Source of the DNA: Roseateles puraquae
GTDB lineage: Bacteria; Pseudomonadota; Gammaproteobacteria; Burkholderiales; Burkholderiaceae_C
NCBI RefSeq assembly: GCF_002205845.1
Contig: NZ_NISI01000011.1
Coordinates: forward strand, 62,001 to 126,000
Direction: 5' to 3'
Length of the DNA stretch: 64,000 nucleotides
In this document: positions 41,648 to 50,315 of the stretch, piece after piece
Numbering within the stretch: position 1 is the stretch's first letter
How the letters are laid out: every line of letters starts with the position of its first letter
Notes under the pieces: model-generated
Database searches by the model: none
What the model was told of the DNA's origin: nothing
The model's input: only the letters and a program-made list of their open reading frames with translations
Position numbers and translations under genes: made by a program

Positions 41648-43739
41648 TCACTCCAGCGGGTCAATCTCTCGCCCCGAGAGTGCCTCATAGGTCAGACGCA
41701 GATGGTTCATCCGCAGCAAGGCCTCGCCGCCCCGGTCGAGCGGCTTGAGTGCAGCAAATGCCGTGAGGCCAGCAGCACTGGCTTGGTCGAGAAGACGCTG
41801 GTGTTGTGCGGGCCAACCGCCGGGGCTTTCGGCGGGCAGGCCGCGTTCGGCGAGCTGCTGCAGGCTTCGGCGTACCTCGGCCAGGGCTGAAGACTCTGTG
41901 CTCGTGCCGACTGCCGCAGCAGGCGCGGAGCCCAGCGCTGCCCAGGCCTGCCGCCAGCGAGCGAGCAGCCCCCCGCCGGCGAGGTTGGCGTCGAAGAAGA
42001 GCGCATCCACCGGCGGCGTCGCCTGCGGGCGGATCAAGCTCAGGGGCTCGGCTACCACAGCGCCTGCGACCTGCTGCAGCTGCGCGACCAGCAACAGGCC
42101 GTCGCTCACCTCACCTGCCGGCAGCGCCTCGATGCGCTCCATCGCATGCTCGGTGAAGCGGTCAAAGCGCAGCTCGGCCATCAGCGCGGCGCCGTCGGCA
42201 TCCCACAGCGGCCAGATCAGCGCCTGGCGAGCGTCGTCGAAGCGGCAAGGGCCGACGCGGCTGGGTTGCAGGAACACCCAGTCCTGCATCGGCGAGGCGC
42301 GCGACAGCAGGCTGCGCTGCGCGCCGCGAGCTGCGAGCAGGTCAGCCCAGCGCGTCCAGGGCTTGAGCTGACTCGCAGACCAGGCGGCCGAATCGGCAGG
42401 CAGGACCGTGGCGCTGGTGCTGTCGCGCGCCGACAGGCGCATGGCTTCGTTGAGGTGCGCGCCGACCAGCGACAGGCGCTGGCCCGTGGCGCGTTGCGGC
42501 GCACCGAGCCCGCTCCAGGGGCCAGACGCCTTGTAGCGGGCGATGGGGTCGAGGCCGCGCAGCGATTCCGGCCGGGCGTCCGTGCATGACATGAAGCCGT
42601 CGCGTGGCGACCAGAAGAGCATCGTCAAGCCCAGATAGCCGCTGGCAGAGCGCCAGGGCCGAGCCCCGAGCCCCAGCACTTCCAGCGCTCCGGTCTCGTC
42701 GTAGCGCGTGCGCGCACGACCGAGCAGCTCCGTCGGCGCCAGGCCCCTGGCAGCGGCCGCCTCCAGCGCGTCGACCAGCGCGTTGGAGAGCGTGATCTCG
42801 TCCAGGAGCCGGTGCTCGTCGGCCCCGCCGGCACGGTCCAGCAGCAACTCGATGTGGTCGGCGATGCGGCGCAGCAGCAACGCAAGGCGGTGGTACTCGG
42901 CCCCCTGCGCCCAGACGGCGAGCGTGGTGTAGCGCTCATGCATGCCGCTCGACAGGTGCGCCAGCCCGAGCTCGACCGACTCGCCGAACAGCCGCCGCGC
43001 ACTCTCCCGCAAGCGCTGCCGCGAGACCTCCAGCGCCGCGGCACCGCTCCCCGCGAGCTGATGGTCCGCCCCTAGATCGAGCGCCTAGATCGAGCGCCTG
43101 CGTGCGCGGCGCAGCTGCCGGCTCCGGCGGCGCCACGTCCTGCCCCAGTGCGCGGCGCAAGGCCAGCACGGCAGCGACGCGGTACTTCTCGATCTGCGGC
43201 AGCTCGACATCGGCGATCAGGTTCGCCAGGCCGCCGCCCATGTAGCGCAGAGTTAGACGCGGGCGCTGGAGCGCGAGCACGAGATGCTTCTCGCCGGTCA
43301 CCTGCAGCGCCTCGCCCTCGGCGAGATCGTGCAGGTACTGCCACGCCCAGCGATAGCCGGCCTTGCCGGCATGCTTGACCAGCTCCGCTGTCGGGATGGC
43401 GAGCAAGTTCTCTCGCAAGGGCGTAAGCGGGTCTTCAACGGGTGCGGGCGCCTCGCCGGCCCGCTGCTTCAGGCCGATGGCCGCTGCCAGGATGTGCTGG
43501 CACACACCCGCGGCCGGGCAGTCGCAGCTCGCCTGCGCCGGACCGCGGGCATCAAAGCGGATGTGCTGCTCACCCACCTTGACGACAACCTCGGTGTCGC
43601 TCTGCTGCTCAATCTCAACGGCCAGCCGCTCCAGGTCCTTCTGCGCGCGGCGCAGCAGGCCTCGGTTGGCCAGCGCGGCAAATCCCTCATCGTCGAAGCG
43701 GGTCAGTTGCTCCTGCAGTTGCGCAAGCAGGCGGCTCAT
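41648..43739 (-). pseudogene. SWIM zinc-finger protein (YehQ-like), frameshifted by a 13-bp duplication
   Basis: Two frames make one ~692-residue protein. The N-terminal part (start 43739, overlapping the VWA stop as ATGA) has the SWIM motif C-D-C-P-A-A-G-V-C-Q-H near residue 75. After A-L-D-L-G-A it leaves frame at 43071-43096, where CCTAGATCGAGCG is present twice in tandem. Removing one 13-bp copy gives a continuous reading A-L-D-L-G-A-D-H-Q-L-A-G into the C-terminal frame, which runs to 41648. As it stands only a 268-residue fragment is made. The family partners with VWA and DUF5682 proteins. Confidence 0.85.
43071..43096. repeat. 13-bp tandem duplication CCTAGATCGAGCG x2
   Basis: Two exact copies (43071-43083 and 43084-43096) directly adjoin inside the SWIM gene. 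Thirteen is not a multiple of three, so gain or loss of one copy switches the downstream reading frame. It looks like a recent slippage-type event. Confidence 0.95.
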
Positions 43740-44857
43740 GAGATCACCTTGACCAGCCACTGCGCCAGCCGCTGCGGCGTCAGCGCAGCGATCTCCATGC
43801 CGCAGGCCGCGAGACGCTCGGCCATCTGCCGGTCATAGACCGGATGGGCATTGCCGTCCAGCGCCGCGAGGCCGAGCATGCGCACGCGTGCCTCGGCCAG
43901 CTGGCGCACGGCACGCACCAGCTCCGACGGCGCCGCGCCCTCGCAGAAATCGGTGACGAGCACGAGCACCGTGCGGTGCGGTACGTCCACGAGTTGGCTG
44001 CAGTAGCGCACGGCCTTGCCGATGTCAGTGCCACCGCCGAGCTGGGCCTGCATCAACACCTCGACGGGGTCGTCGGCATGCTCGCTGAGGTCGACGACGT
44101 TGGTGTCGAACAGCACCAGCTTCACGCGGAAGGCCGGCAGCGCCGCGAAGATGCCGGCCATGACCGCACTGTGGATGACCGAGTCCACCATGCTGCCGCT
44201 CTGGTCGACGCAAAGGATGATGTCCCAGGGCAGGCGGCGGCTGTTGCGTTCGAAGAACTTGATCTGCTCGACGACGAGGCGCGCCCGCTCGGTGTCGTAG
44301 TGCTTCAGGTTGGCGCGCAGCGTGCCGCGCGGGTCGAAATTCTGCGCGACGGCCATCGGCGAATGGCGGTTGCGGTTCAGGCGGCCGGACAGCGCCTGAC
44401 GCACCTCGGCTTCGAGCTGGCGCCGCAGCTCGTCCACCACCTGGCGGATGATGCGCCGGGCCAGCTGCAGCACATCGCCATGCAGGTGGCCGCGCAGCGT
44501 GAGCAGGGTGCGCAACAGCTGCTGGTTGGGCTCCAGTCGTTCCAGGGTCTGCGGGTCGGTGACGAGCTGCGTGAGCCCGTAACGGTCCAACGCATGCTTC
44601 TCGATGATCTCGACGGTGTCCCGCGGGAAGAGTTCCCGCACCTCGCCGAGCCAGGTGACGAGGTGGGGCTGCGAAGCGTCCAGCGAACCCGGGCCGCGCT
44701 CGCCGTCCTCGCGCAGGCCGCGGCCCTGGTACTCGCGGCCATAGAGCTGGTCCAGCGCGAGGTCGCGCCGCTTGTCCTGCCCCTGCAGGCCCTGCGGGCT
44801 CAGGGACCGCTCGGCGTATCGGCCGAGCACGAGGCGCCAGCGGTTCAAGGTGCTCAT
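43736..44857 (-). CDS. VWA domain protein (YehP-like)
   Basis: 373 residues from the ATG overlapping the DUF5682 stop (ATGA). The N-terminal half is helical (W-R-L-V-L-G-R-Y-A, later F-D-P-R-G-T-L-R-A-N-L). The VWA domain has the complete metal site: D-Q-S-G-S-M near residue 216, the T of G-G-G-T-D-I-G near 278 and T-D-F near 310. Gene order DUF5682, VWA, SWIM equals E. coli yehM-yehP-yehQ. In that set a MoxR ATPase (YehL) precedes; here it is missing. The VWA frame is intact, but its partners are damaged. Confidence 0.85.
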   Translation of the reverse strand: MSTLNRWRLVLGRYAERSLSPQGLQGQDKRRDLALDQLYGREYQGRGLREDGERGPGSLDASQPHLVTWLGEVRELFPRDTVEIIEKHALDRYGLTQLVTDPQTLERLEPNQQLLRTLLTLRGHLHGDVLQLARRIIRQVVDELRRQLEAEVRQALSGRLNRNRHSPMAVAQNFDPRGTLRANLKHYDTERARLVVEQIKFFERNSRRLPWDIILCVDQSGSMVDSVIHSAVMAGIFAALPAFRVKLVLFDTNVVDLSEHADDPVEVLMQAQLGGGTDIGKAVRYCSQLVDVPHRTVLVLVTDFCEGAAPSELVRAVRQLAEARVRMLGLAALDGNAHPVYDRQMAERLAACGMEIAALTPQRLAQWLVKVIS

Positions 44858-47202
44858 GACTGCAGCCATCCGGACAGGCCATCCGCGCGCAGGCGCGCCA
44901 GCAGCTGCGCGGAGCGCGCAACGTGGGCCTGCACCTCGGCAGCATCGAGGTCGTGGCGTACCAGGCGGCCGAGATCGCCCTGGCCGTGCAGGCCGGCCAC
45001 CGCCTGGGCAATGCGGTCGGTCTCCTTGGGCGTCATCTCGGCGAAGGCCAGGCGCAGCTCGGGCAGCACGGCGACGAAAGCCGCTTCGTCCCACTCGCGC
45101 AGCCGGGCATCGAGCGTGTCGAGCAGGCGCGGCTGCTGCCAGGCGGCTTCGCGTGCAGTGCTGAGCAGCCCGCGCAGGAAGGCCACGGCCTCGACCGGCG
45201 TGACGCCGCCTTGCAGGTGCCCCGCCAGCACGGTCTGCAGGCCCGCCTCGTCCAGCCGGCCAGCGCCGTGCCGCAGACCGGCGGCTGCCCCGCGGATGAG
45301 GGCGAGGTCGTGCCGGGCCTGCAGGTGGTCGAGCAGGTCCCAGAACAGGCCGGCGTCCAGCGCCTGGCCAGCCGCACTGATCAGCAGTTCGCGCAGCCGT
45401 GACAGCGCCTCGATGAGCCCGCTGCCGTCGCCCGCCGCCCCCTGCAGGCTGCGACCGAGAAAGAGGGCGCGCTGGTAGCTCGATGCCAGCAGCGCCGGTA
45501 CCTCGGTCAAGGCACGGGCCTCCAGCGGCTCGCGCGACTCCCACAGCAGGCCTAGCACGCTGCAGGCGGTGGCGACGGACTCGAAGGCCGCGTCCTCCGC
45601 GACCACCTGCACCAGCGTCGCCATGACGCGCCGGACATGGTCATGCAGCCCGAGCACGCAAGCCTGCACCAGCAATGCTGCCGCCGCACCGGCATGGCGC
45701 GGTTCATCGCCGTCGACGAGGCGCTGCAGCCGGGCCTCGAAGCGCTGCGCCACGGCCAGCGGCAGCGTCGTGCCGTAGACCGAGGCCTCGATGAGGGCGG
45801 CCTCGGTGCTCGCCGAGAAGCTGTACTCCCACTGCTCCTGCAGCTTGCCCAGGCCCAGCCCGTTGGCGAAGTCCGGCCCCGACACCCGCGTCGCGAGCGG
45901 CACGCCTAGCAGGGTCACGCCATGCAGCAGCCGGCTGGTCAGGCGGTGATCGGGGCGGCGGTAGAGGTCCAGCACGAGGCGGCGCGGTTTCGGGTCGTCG
46001 ATCTTCAGGCGCTGGCGGCGCGCGCGGGCTTCGAAGTCGCGCAGCAGCGGTGGCCGGTCGGTGCCGGGCGGCACCTGGCCGACGGCCTGCCCTGCAAGGC
46101 GGCGGCGCGTGACGGCCAGCACCAGCATCCCCTCGGCGTCGAGCTCGCCCTTGACGAAGCAGCTCGTCACGGCATCCAGCAGGTCCTCGCGCAAGGGCGC
46201 GTCGCGCCCGCGCAGCGCGGCCAGGCGCAGGGCCTGCTCGTAGGCCGCAGCGAGCGTAGGCATAGGCAGTGGCAGCCGGTGCTTCTCGCGCAGCTCGGCG
46301 GCGATGTCGAACAGCAGGGCGAGCGTCTGCTCCTGGCGCAGACGCGCACCCAGCGTCACGCCGGCCTTGTCGCGCTGGAGCATGCGCTCCCACAGGCCTT
46401 GGTGCCAGGCCGGCGAGGTCATGCCGGCGCCGTAGCCGTTGAGGCGATCCAGCCGGTCCAGGCCATAGCGGATGAGAGCTGAGGCCTGGTCGCCGATGGC
46501 CGCCGTCTGGACCGTCGGCCGCTTCGTGCCGGCCGCCACCAGCGCGGGCAGCACGACCGCGTGGAAGCCACCGACGACGGCCAGCACCGGGCCCGCGCCG
46601 GGCGACCGCTCGGCAAGCGCCTCGCGGACGGCCGCCGCCATCTCGGCCTCACGGGCGAGGGTGCCGTCGGCGCGCAGCTCGTCCTCGGTGTGCTCGCTGC
46701 GCGAGAGCTGGCAGTAGGCCACGAGGTCGGCCATGTGCGCCGTGGTGCCGCGCGTCAGCGCCGGGGCCTCGAAGAGGTGTTCCCACAGCTCCTCGTGGTC
46801 GCGGCAGCCGAGCTGGCGGGCAAGGTGCGCGAGGTACTGGCTGCGCTGCAGATGGCGTTCGTCCGGGCCGGAGCGGGCGAGCTCATCGTCATGCTCCTGC
46901 GGGTCCAGGCTGGCCTGCTCGGCCACGTCGAGGTCGATGAAGCGGGCCGGCAACCCGTGCGTCGCCGCGTGGCGCAGCGCGACCAGCTCGGGCGAGTGGT
47001 CGCAGAACGGGTAGTAGGCCGCATACCGGCGCGCAGGCCGCTCGCCCTGCGCCTTGAACACGCAGTAGCCGTAGACCGCCAGCGGCATGCGGGCCTGCGC
47101 ATGCGTGAGCTGCGGGACCAGCCGCGTGAAGCTGCGCGGCCCTTCCACGAGCACCGTCGACACCGGCCGTATCGGGGTCACGGTATTTCTGGATCGTTGC
47201 AA
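44854..47202 (-). CDS. DUF5682 family protein (YehM-like), 5'-truncated
   Basis: Up to 782 residues. The segment T-V-L-V-E-G-P near residue 16 corresponds to the early V-L-I-E-G-P of this family. The preceding ~35 residues, which normally hold an I-R-H-H-G-P-G-S motif, are absent. Instead the frame enters hsdR-derived DNA and the first start-like codon is a TTG inside that foreign piece. The rest (Y-A-A-Y-Y-P-F-C-D-H-S-P-E near 65, V-G-G-F-H-A near 213) seems full length. It stop-start overlaps the VWA gene. Whether it is still expressed is doubtful because its own promoter and start are gone. Confidence 0.7.
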   Translation of the reverse strand: MQRSRNTVTPIRPVSTVLVEGPRSFTRLVPQLTHAQARMPLAVYGYCVFKAQGERPARRYAAYYPFCDHSPELVALRHAATHGLPARFIDLDVAEQASLDPQEHDDELARSGPDERHLQRSQYLAHLARQLGCRDHEELWEHLFEAPALTRGTTAHMADLVAYCQLSRSEHTEDELRADGTLAREAEMAAAVREALAERSPGAGPVLAVVGGFHAVVLPALVAAGTKRPTVQTAAIGDQASALIRYGLDRLDRLNGYGAGMTSPAWHQGLWERMLQRDKAGVTLGARLRQEQTLALLFDIAAELREKHRLPLPMPTLAAAYEQALRLAALRGRDAPLREDLLDAVTSCFVKGELDAEGMLVLAVTRRRLAGQAVGQVPPGTDRPPLLRDFEARARRQRLKIDDPKPRRLVLDLYRRPDHRLTSRLLHGVTLLGVPLATRVSGPDFANGLGLGKLQEQWEYSFSASTEAALIEASVYGTTLPLAVAQRFEARLQRLVDGDEPRHAGAAAALLVQACVLGLHDHVRRVMATLVQVVAEDAAFESVATACSVLGLLWESREPLEARALTEVPALLASSYQRALFLGRSLQGAAGDGSGLIEALSRLRELLISAAGQALDAGLFWDLLDHLQARHDLALIRGAAAGLRHGAGRLDEAGLQTVLAGHLQGGVTPVEAVAFLRGLLSTAREAAWQQPRLLDTLDARLREWDEAAFVAVLPELRLAFAEMTPKETDRIAQAVAGLHGQGDLGRLVRHDLDAAEVQAHVARSAQLLARLRADGLSGWLQS

Positions 47203-47440
47203 AGATCAGCCCCGGCCCTTTGCGCCGCGCCAGCGCCTTCACGCCGTTGGCGCTCTCGGCCACCTCCACCACCTCGCCGGTCAGCGTGGCGGTGACCGAC
47301 AACTGCCCTTGCAGGTCCTTGCGGTCGGTGACGACGATGGCTTCATTGGCGGCCTCATCGGCGGAGGCAGCCTCGAGCCGCCAAAGATTCCTGAGCCCAG
47401 CCTGGCTGCGGTGTTGGACGGTCATCGCAGCCTCGGCGCT
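47165..47440 (-). pseudogene. hsdR fragment (type I restriction subunit R)
   Basis: A minus-strand stretch reads A-I-V-V-T-D-R-K-D-L-Q-G-Q-L, then L-T-G-E-V-V-E-V-A, V-K-A-L-A-R-R-K-G-P-G-L-I-F-A-T-I-Q-K-Y-R-D. This is the helicase motif Ia/Ib region of HsdR-type translocases. Both ends are cut: it runs into the DUF5682 gene at about 47165 and loses similarity near 47440. Only ~90 of about 1000 residues remain. No hsdM or hsdS is in the window. Confidence 0.7.
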
Positions 47441-47450
47441 CCTGGGTCGC

Positions 47451-47818
47451 CGTTCCATGGCACCTACCGCCAAATCAACCTGCACGGCACCGCGGCTTTG
47501 CTGGCTTGGCAGCAGATTCCGGAAGCGATGCAAGAGTTGTTTGACAACGTCGCCGCCATGCGGGCCGAAGCGGATGCGGGTCGACTGGCGGCTCGCGTGG
47601 CGACGTTGTTCATGGACTTCCTGCGCATCCATCCGTTCCTGAACGGCAACCGGCGTACTGCGATGGCGTTCGCAACGGCACTCTGCGAACGCCAAGGGTT
47701 TGTGCTGGACTGGTCGAGCCTCAGTCGCAGCGAGCTGTACTACGCGGTGCGTTGCGCAGCGGCCGGGCATTCGCGCGTCCTGGAGGCGGCGCTACGGTCT
47801 CGCTTGAAGCGGCACTAA
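47451..47818 (+). pseudogene. Fic/DOC domain protein fragment
   Basis: About 120 residues. The AMPylation motif is intact: I-H-P-F-L-N-G-N-R-R-T-A near the middle, with the catalytic His. The upstream G-T-Y-R-Q-I-N-L is the usual early Fic segment, but what lies before it is hsdR-antisense or unrelated DNA, so the N-terminal helices are gone. No start codon with a ribosome site precedes the domain; the nearest in-frame ATG, at 47528, lies inside it. Fic genes often sit within type I restriction operons, which fits the hsdR piece beside it, but the two are on opposite strands. Confidence 0.65.
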
Positions 47819-48078
47819 GGCGAGACCTCTGCGGCCCAACGGCCCCGGTGGCAGATCGAACTTCCGAAGGGGGCGTTCGGCCTAGTTCCATTGCAGTGGC
47901 GCGGATCTCGGCTGGGTGACGGTACCCAAAGGGCAGCCTGTTCGAAATCAGTCAGGGCGCCAGCAAGACCACATAAAGATCGCCTGCGAACAGGCTTGAG
48001 CCACTCGCGGACTGCCTGGCTGCTGACCCGGACGAACATCACTGTCGTTGACGGCTCTCCTCGTCAACCCGCCCCGCC

Positions 48079-48555
48079 TCACGCCTCCCCCTCCCCCACC
48101 TCATTCAGCAGCCCCAGGCACTCATCAATCACCGCATGCAGCCGAGCCACCCGCTCAGGCCCCATGCGCTCGTTGAACCCTTGCTGCGCCCGCTGCCAGG
48201 CCTTGCGCGCCTGGGCCTGCATGGCTTTGCCGGCTGGGGTGGCGTCGACCTGCCGGCTGCGGCCGTCGTCGCCGGGGGTTACCTCGACCCAGCCTTGAGC
48301 GATCAGGGGCTGCAGGTTGCGGGTGAGGGTGGAAGCGTCCATCTCCATCACGGCGGCCAGTTGGCCGGGGCGCACGGGGCCGAGGCGCACGATGTGGGAG
48401 AGCAGCGAGTACTGCGTGGTCTTGAGGCCCGCGCTGCTGACCTCGGCATCGAACAGCTGGCTCACGCGTCGTGACAGCTGGCGCAGCTTGAGGCTGCTGC
48501 AGCCTTTGGGCGCTGTGGCTTCGGCCGCGGAAAGGGCGTGCTTGGCTGGGAGCAT
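48079..48555 (-). CDS. MarR family transcriptional regulator
   Basis: 158 residues: helix-turn-helix near residues 55-85 (P-G-Q-L-A-A-V-M-E-M-D-A-S-T-L-T-R-N-L) and the wing G-D-D-G-R-S-R-Q-V near 95. It is divergent from an MFS gene with a 49-bp gap that holds two palindromes, so it most likely represses both genes and is relieved by a small ligand of the transporter. Confidence 0.9.
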   Translation of the reverse strand: MLPAKHALSAAEATAPKGCSSLKLRQLSRRVSQLFDAEVSSAGLKTTQYSLLSHIVRLGPVRPGQLAAVMEMDASTLTRNLQPLIAQGWVEVTPGDDGRSRQVDATPAGKAMQAQARKAWQRAQQGFNERMGPERVARLHAVIDECLGLLNEVGEGEA

Positions 48556-48558
48556 TGA

Positions 48559-48589
48559 ATCATTGTATCTACAATGATTGCAGCTACAA
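48559..48589. promoter_or_regulatory. two MarR operators between the regulator and MFS genes
   Basis: ATCATTGTATCTACAATGAT (48559-48578) is a perfect 9-bp inverted repeat with a 2-bp centre, starting 4 bases before the marR ATG. Next to it TTGCAGCTACAA (48578-48589) is a second near-palindrome of the same TTG-x-A / T-x-CAA design. Together they fill most of the 49-bp gap, so bound MarR would block both promoters. Confidence 0.8.
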
Positions 48590-48604
48590 CTTTAAGGCGT
48601 GCCC

Positions 48605-49885
48605 ATGATCGCTCAACAACTGGCCGGGGCCTTGGGCCGGCGTGGTGTTCATTACGGCTGGGTGGTGGCGGCCGTCACCTTCCTGGCGATGCTGACCACG
48701 TCGGCGGCGCTGGGCCTGCCCGGCGCCATGCTGCAGCCGCTGAGCCGGGAGTTCGGCTGGTCGACGGATCAGCTGGCGTCGGTGTTCGCGGTGCGGTTTG
48801 CGCTGTTCGGCCTGCTCGGGCCCTTCGCGGCGCTGTTCATCGCGCGCTTCGGGCTGAGCCGCATCATGGTGGTGGCGGCGAGCTTCATCGCGATGGCCAT
48901 GGGCTTGGCGACGCAGGTCACGCAGTTGTGGCAGCTGTTCGTGCTGTGGGGCCTGGTGCTGGGGTGCGGCACGGGGCTGACGGCGCTGGTGCTGGGCGCG
49001 ATGGTGGCCAACCGGTGGTTCACGCAGCACCGCGGCCTGGTGGTGGGGCTGTTTGCCGCGAGTGCGGCCACGGGGCAGCTGATCTTCCTGCCGGCGGCCG
49101 CTTGGATCATTGAACACCTGGGCTGGCGCTATGCGGTGCTGCCGGTGGTGGTGGCGTGCATCGCGGTGGCGGTGATGGCGCTGCTGTTCGTGCGCAACCA
49201 GCCGCGCGACGTGGGCCTGCGGCCGGTGGGCGAGCCGGCGGATGCTCCGCTGGAGGCGCCGCTGGTGGCCGCGCCGCTGGACTTTCGTGCGCCGTTCAGG
49301 GTGCTGGCCGAGGCGGCCCGGCACCGCACCTTCTGGATCCTGGCGGCCACCTTCTTCATTTGCGGCTTGAGCACCAACGGCCTGGTGCAGACGCATTTCA
49401 TCTCGCTGTGCGGCGACAACGGCCTGACGGCCGTGCCGGCGGCGTCGGTGCTGGCGATGATGGGCGCCTTCGACCTGGTGGGCACGACGCTGTCGGGCTA
49501 TCTGTCGGACCGCTTTGACAACCGCAAGCTGCTGTTCTGGTACTACGCGCTGCGCGGCCTGTCGCTGTTCTGGCTGCCGTATTCGACGTTCACGCTCTAC
49601 GGCCTGTCGCTGTTCGCGATGTTCTACGGGCTCGACTGGATCGCCACCGTGCCGCCCACGGTCAAGCTGGCGGCGCAGGCCTTTGGCAAGGAGAAGGCCG
49701 GGCTGGTGTTCGGCTGGGTGTTTGCCGCCCACCAGCTGGGTGCCGCCGCGGCGGCCTACGGCGCGGGGCTCACGCGCACCCTGCTGCTCACCTACAACCC
49801 GGCCTTGTTTGCGGCCGGTGCGGCCTGCCTGGTGGCGGCAGTGCTGGTGATGCGCATCCGCCGGGCGGCGCCGGCCGCCGCCTGA
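48605..49885 (+). CDS. MFS transporter under MarR control
   Basis: 426 residues, about 12 spans, of the oxalate/formate-antiporter-like (OFA/MCT) subgroup: it starts R-R-G-V-H-Y-G-W-V-V-A-A-V-T-F and has F-G-W-S near residue 48, typical of that group. These carry organic anions or drugs. The ATG at 48605 is used; a GTG six bases upstream is an alternative. The paired MarR suggests an inducible efflux or uptake of an aromatic or organic acid, which is an inference. Confidence 0.88.
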   Translation: MIAQQLAGALGRRGVHYGWVVAAVTFLAMLTTSAALGLPGAMLQPLSREFGWSTDQLASVFAVRFALFGLLGPFAALFIARFGLSRIMVVAASFIAMAMGLATQVTQLWQLFVLWGLVLGCGTGLTALVLGAMVANRWFTQHRGLVVGLFAASAATGQLIFLPAAAWIIEHLGWRYAVLPVVVACIAVAVMALLFVRNQPRDVGLRPVGEPADAPLEAPLVAAPLDFRAPFRVLAEAARHRTFWILAATFFICGLSTNGLVQTHFISLCGDNGLTAVPAASVLAMMGAFDLVGTTLSGYLSDRFDNRKLLFWYYALRGLSLFWLPYSTFTLYGLSLFAMFYGLDWIATVPPTVKLAAQAFGKEKAGLVFGWVFAAHQLGAAAAAYGAGLTRTLLLTYNPALFAAGAACLVAAVLVMRIRRAAPAAA

Positions 49886-49909
49886 CAGACGCGGCCGGGG
49901 CGCCGGGCG

Positions 49910-50173
49910 TCAAGGCAGGCTCAAGTCCATGCCAAGCGCCCGGGCGACGCCGAAGGTCAGCGCCAGCACGGCCACCAGCAGCAGCACGAAGGCGACCGCG
50001 AACTTGGCGCCCATGCGCAGCAGCGCGCCGCGGTCGGCCCACTGCTTCTCGCGGTCGAAGTGCCACTTGATGGCGAAGTACATCCCCGCGGCGAACACGG
50101 CGCCCTTGAACAGAACGAAGACGACTAGAACCCAATCCACCAGAGCATTCCCGGCCATGACGCAAGCCGGCAT
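49910..50173 (-). CDS. small two-span membrane protein, unknown
   Basis: 87 residues (or 82 from the ATG at 50158). One span covers W-V-L-V-V-F-V-L-F-K-G-A-V-F-A-A-G-M-Y-F and a second covers F-A-V-A-F-V-L-L-L-V-A-V-L-A-L. A charged loop (K-W-H-F-D-R-E-K-Q-W) lies between. No known family is recognised. It converges on the MFS gene. Confidence 0.6.
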   Translation of the reverse strand: MPACVMAGNALVDWVLVVFVLFKGAVFAAGMYFAIKWHFDREKQWADRGALLRMGAKFAVAFVLLLVAVLALTFGVARALGMDLSLP

Positions 50174-50315
50174 CTTGACCACAAACACGCCGGCTGGGTA
50201 TTGGACGTTTTGACTCACCACGGCAGGCGCTGGCCGGCGGGTTGCGTTCACACGCGCAGTGGGCACCTGCCGCCACAATCCGCCGATCTTGAGGAGCCGA
50301 TCCAAGGAGCCGCAC

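Noticed and set aside
41460-41651. 63-residue minus-strand frame left of the SWIM gene
   Set aside because: No recognisable content; may include remnant DNA of a mobile element but not a gene.
47815-48042. 75-residue minus-strand frame after the Fic fragment
   Set aside because: No domain, poor composition, no ribosome site; the 260-bp gap 47819-48078 shows nothing else.
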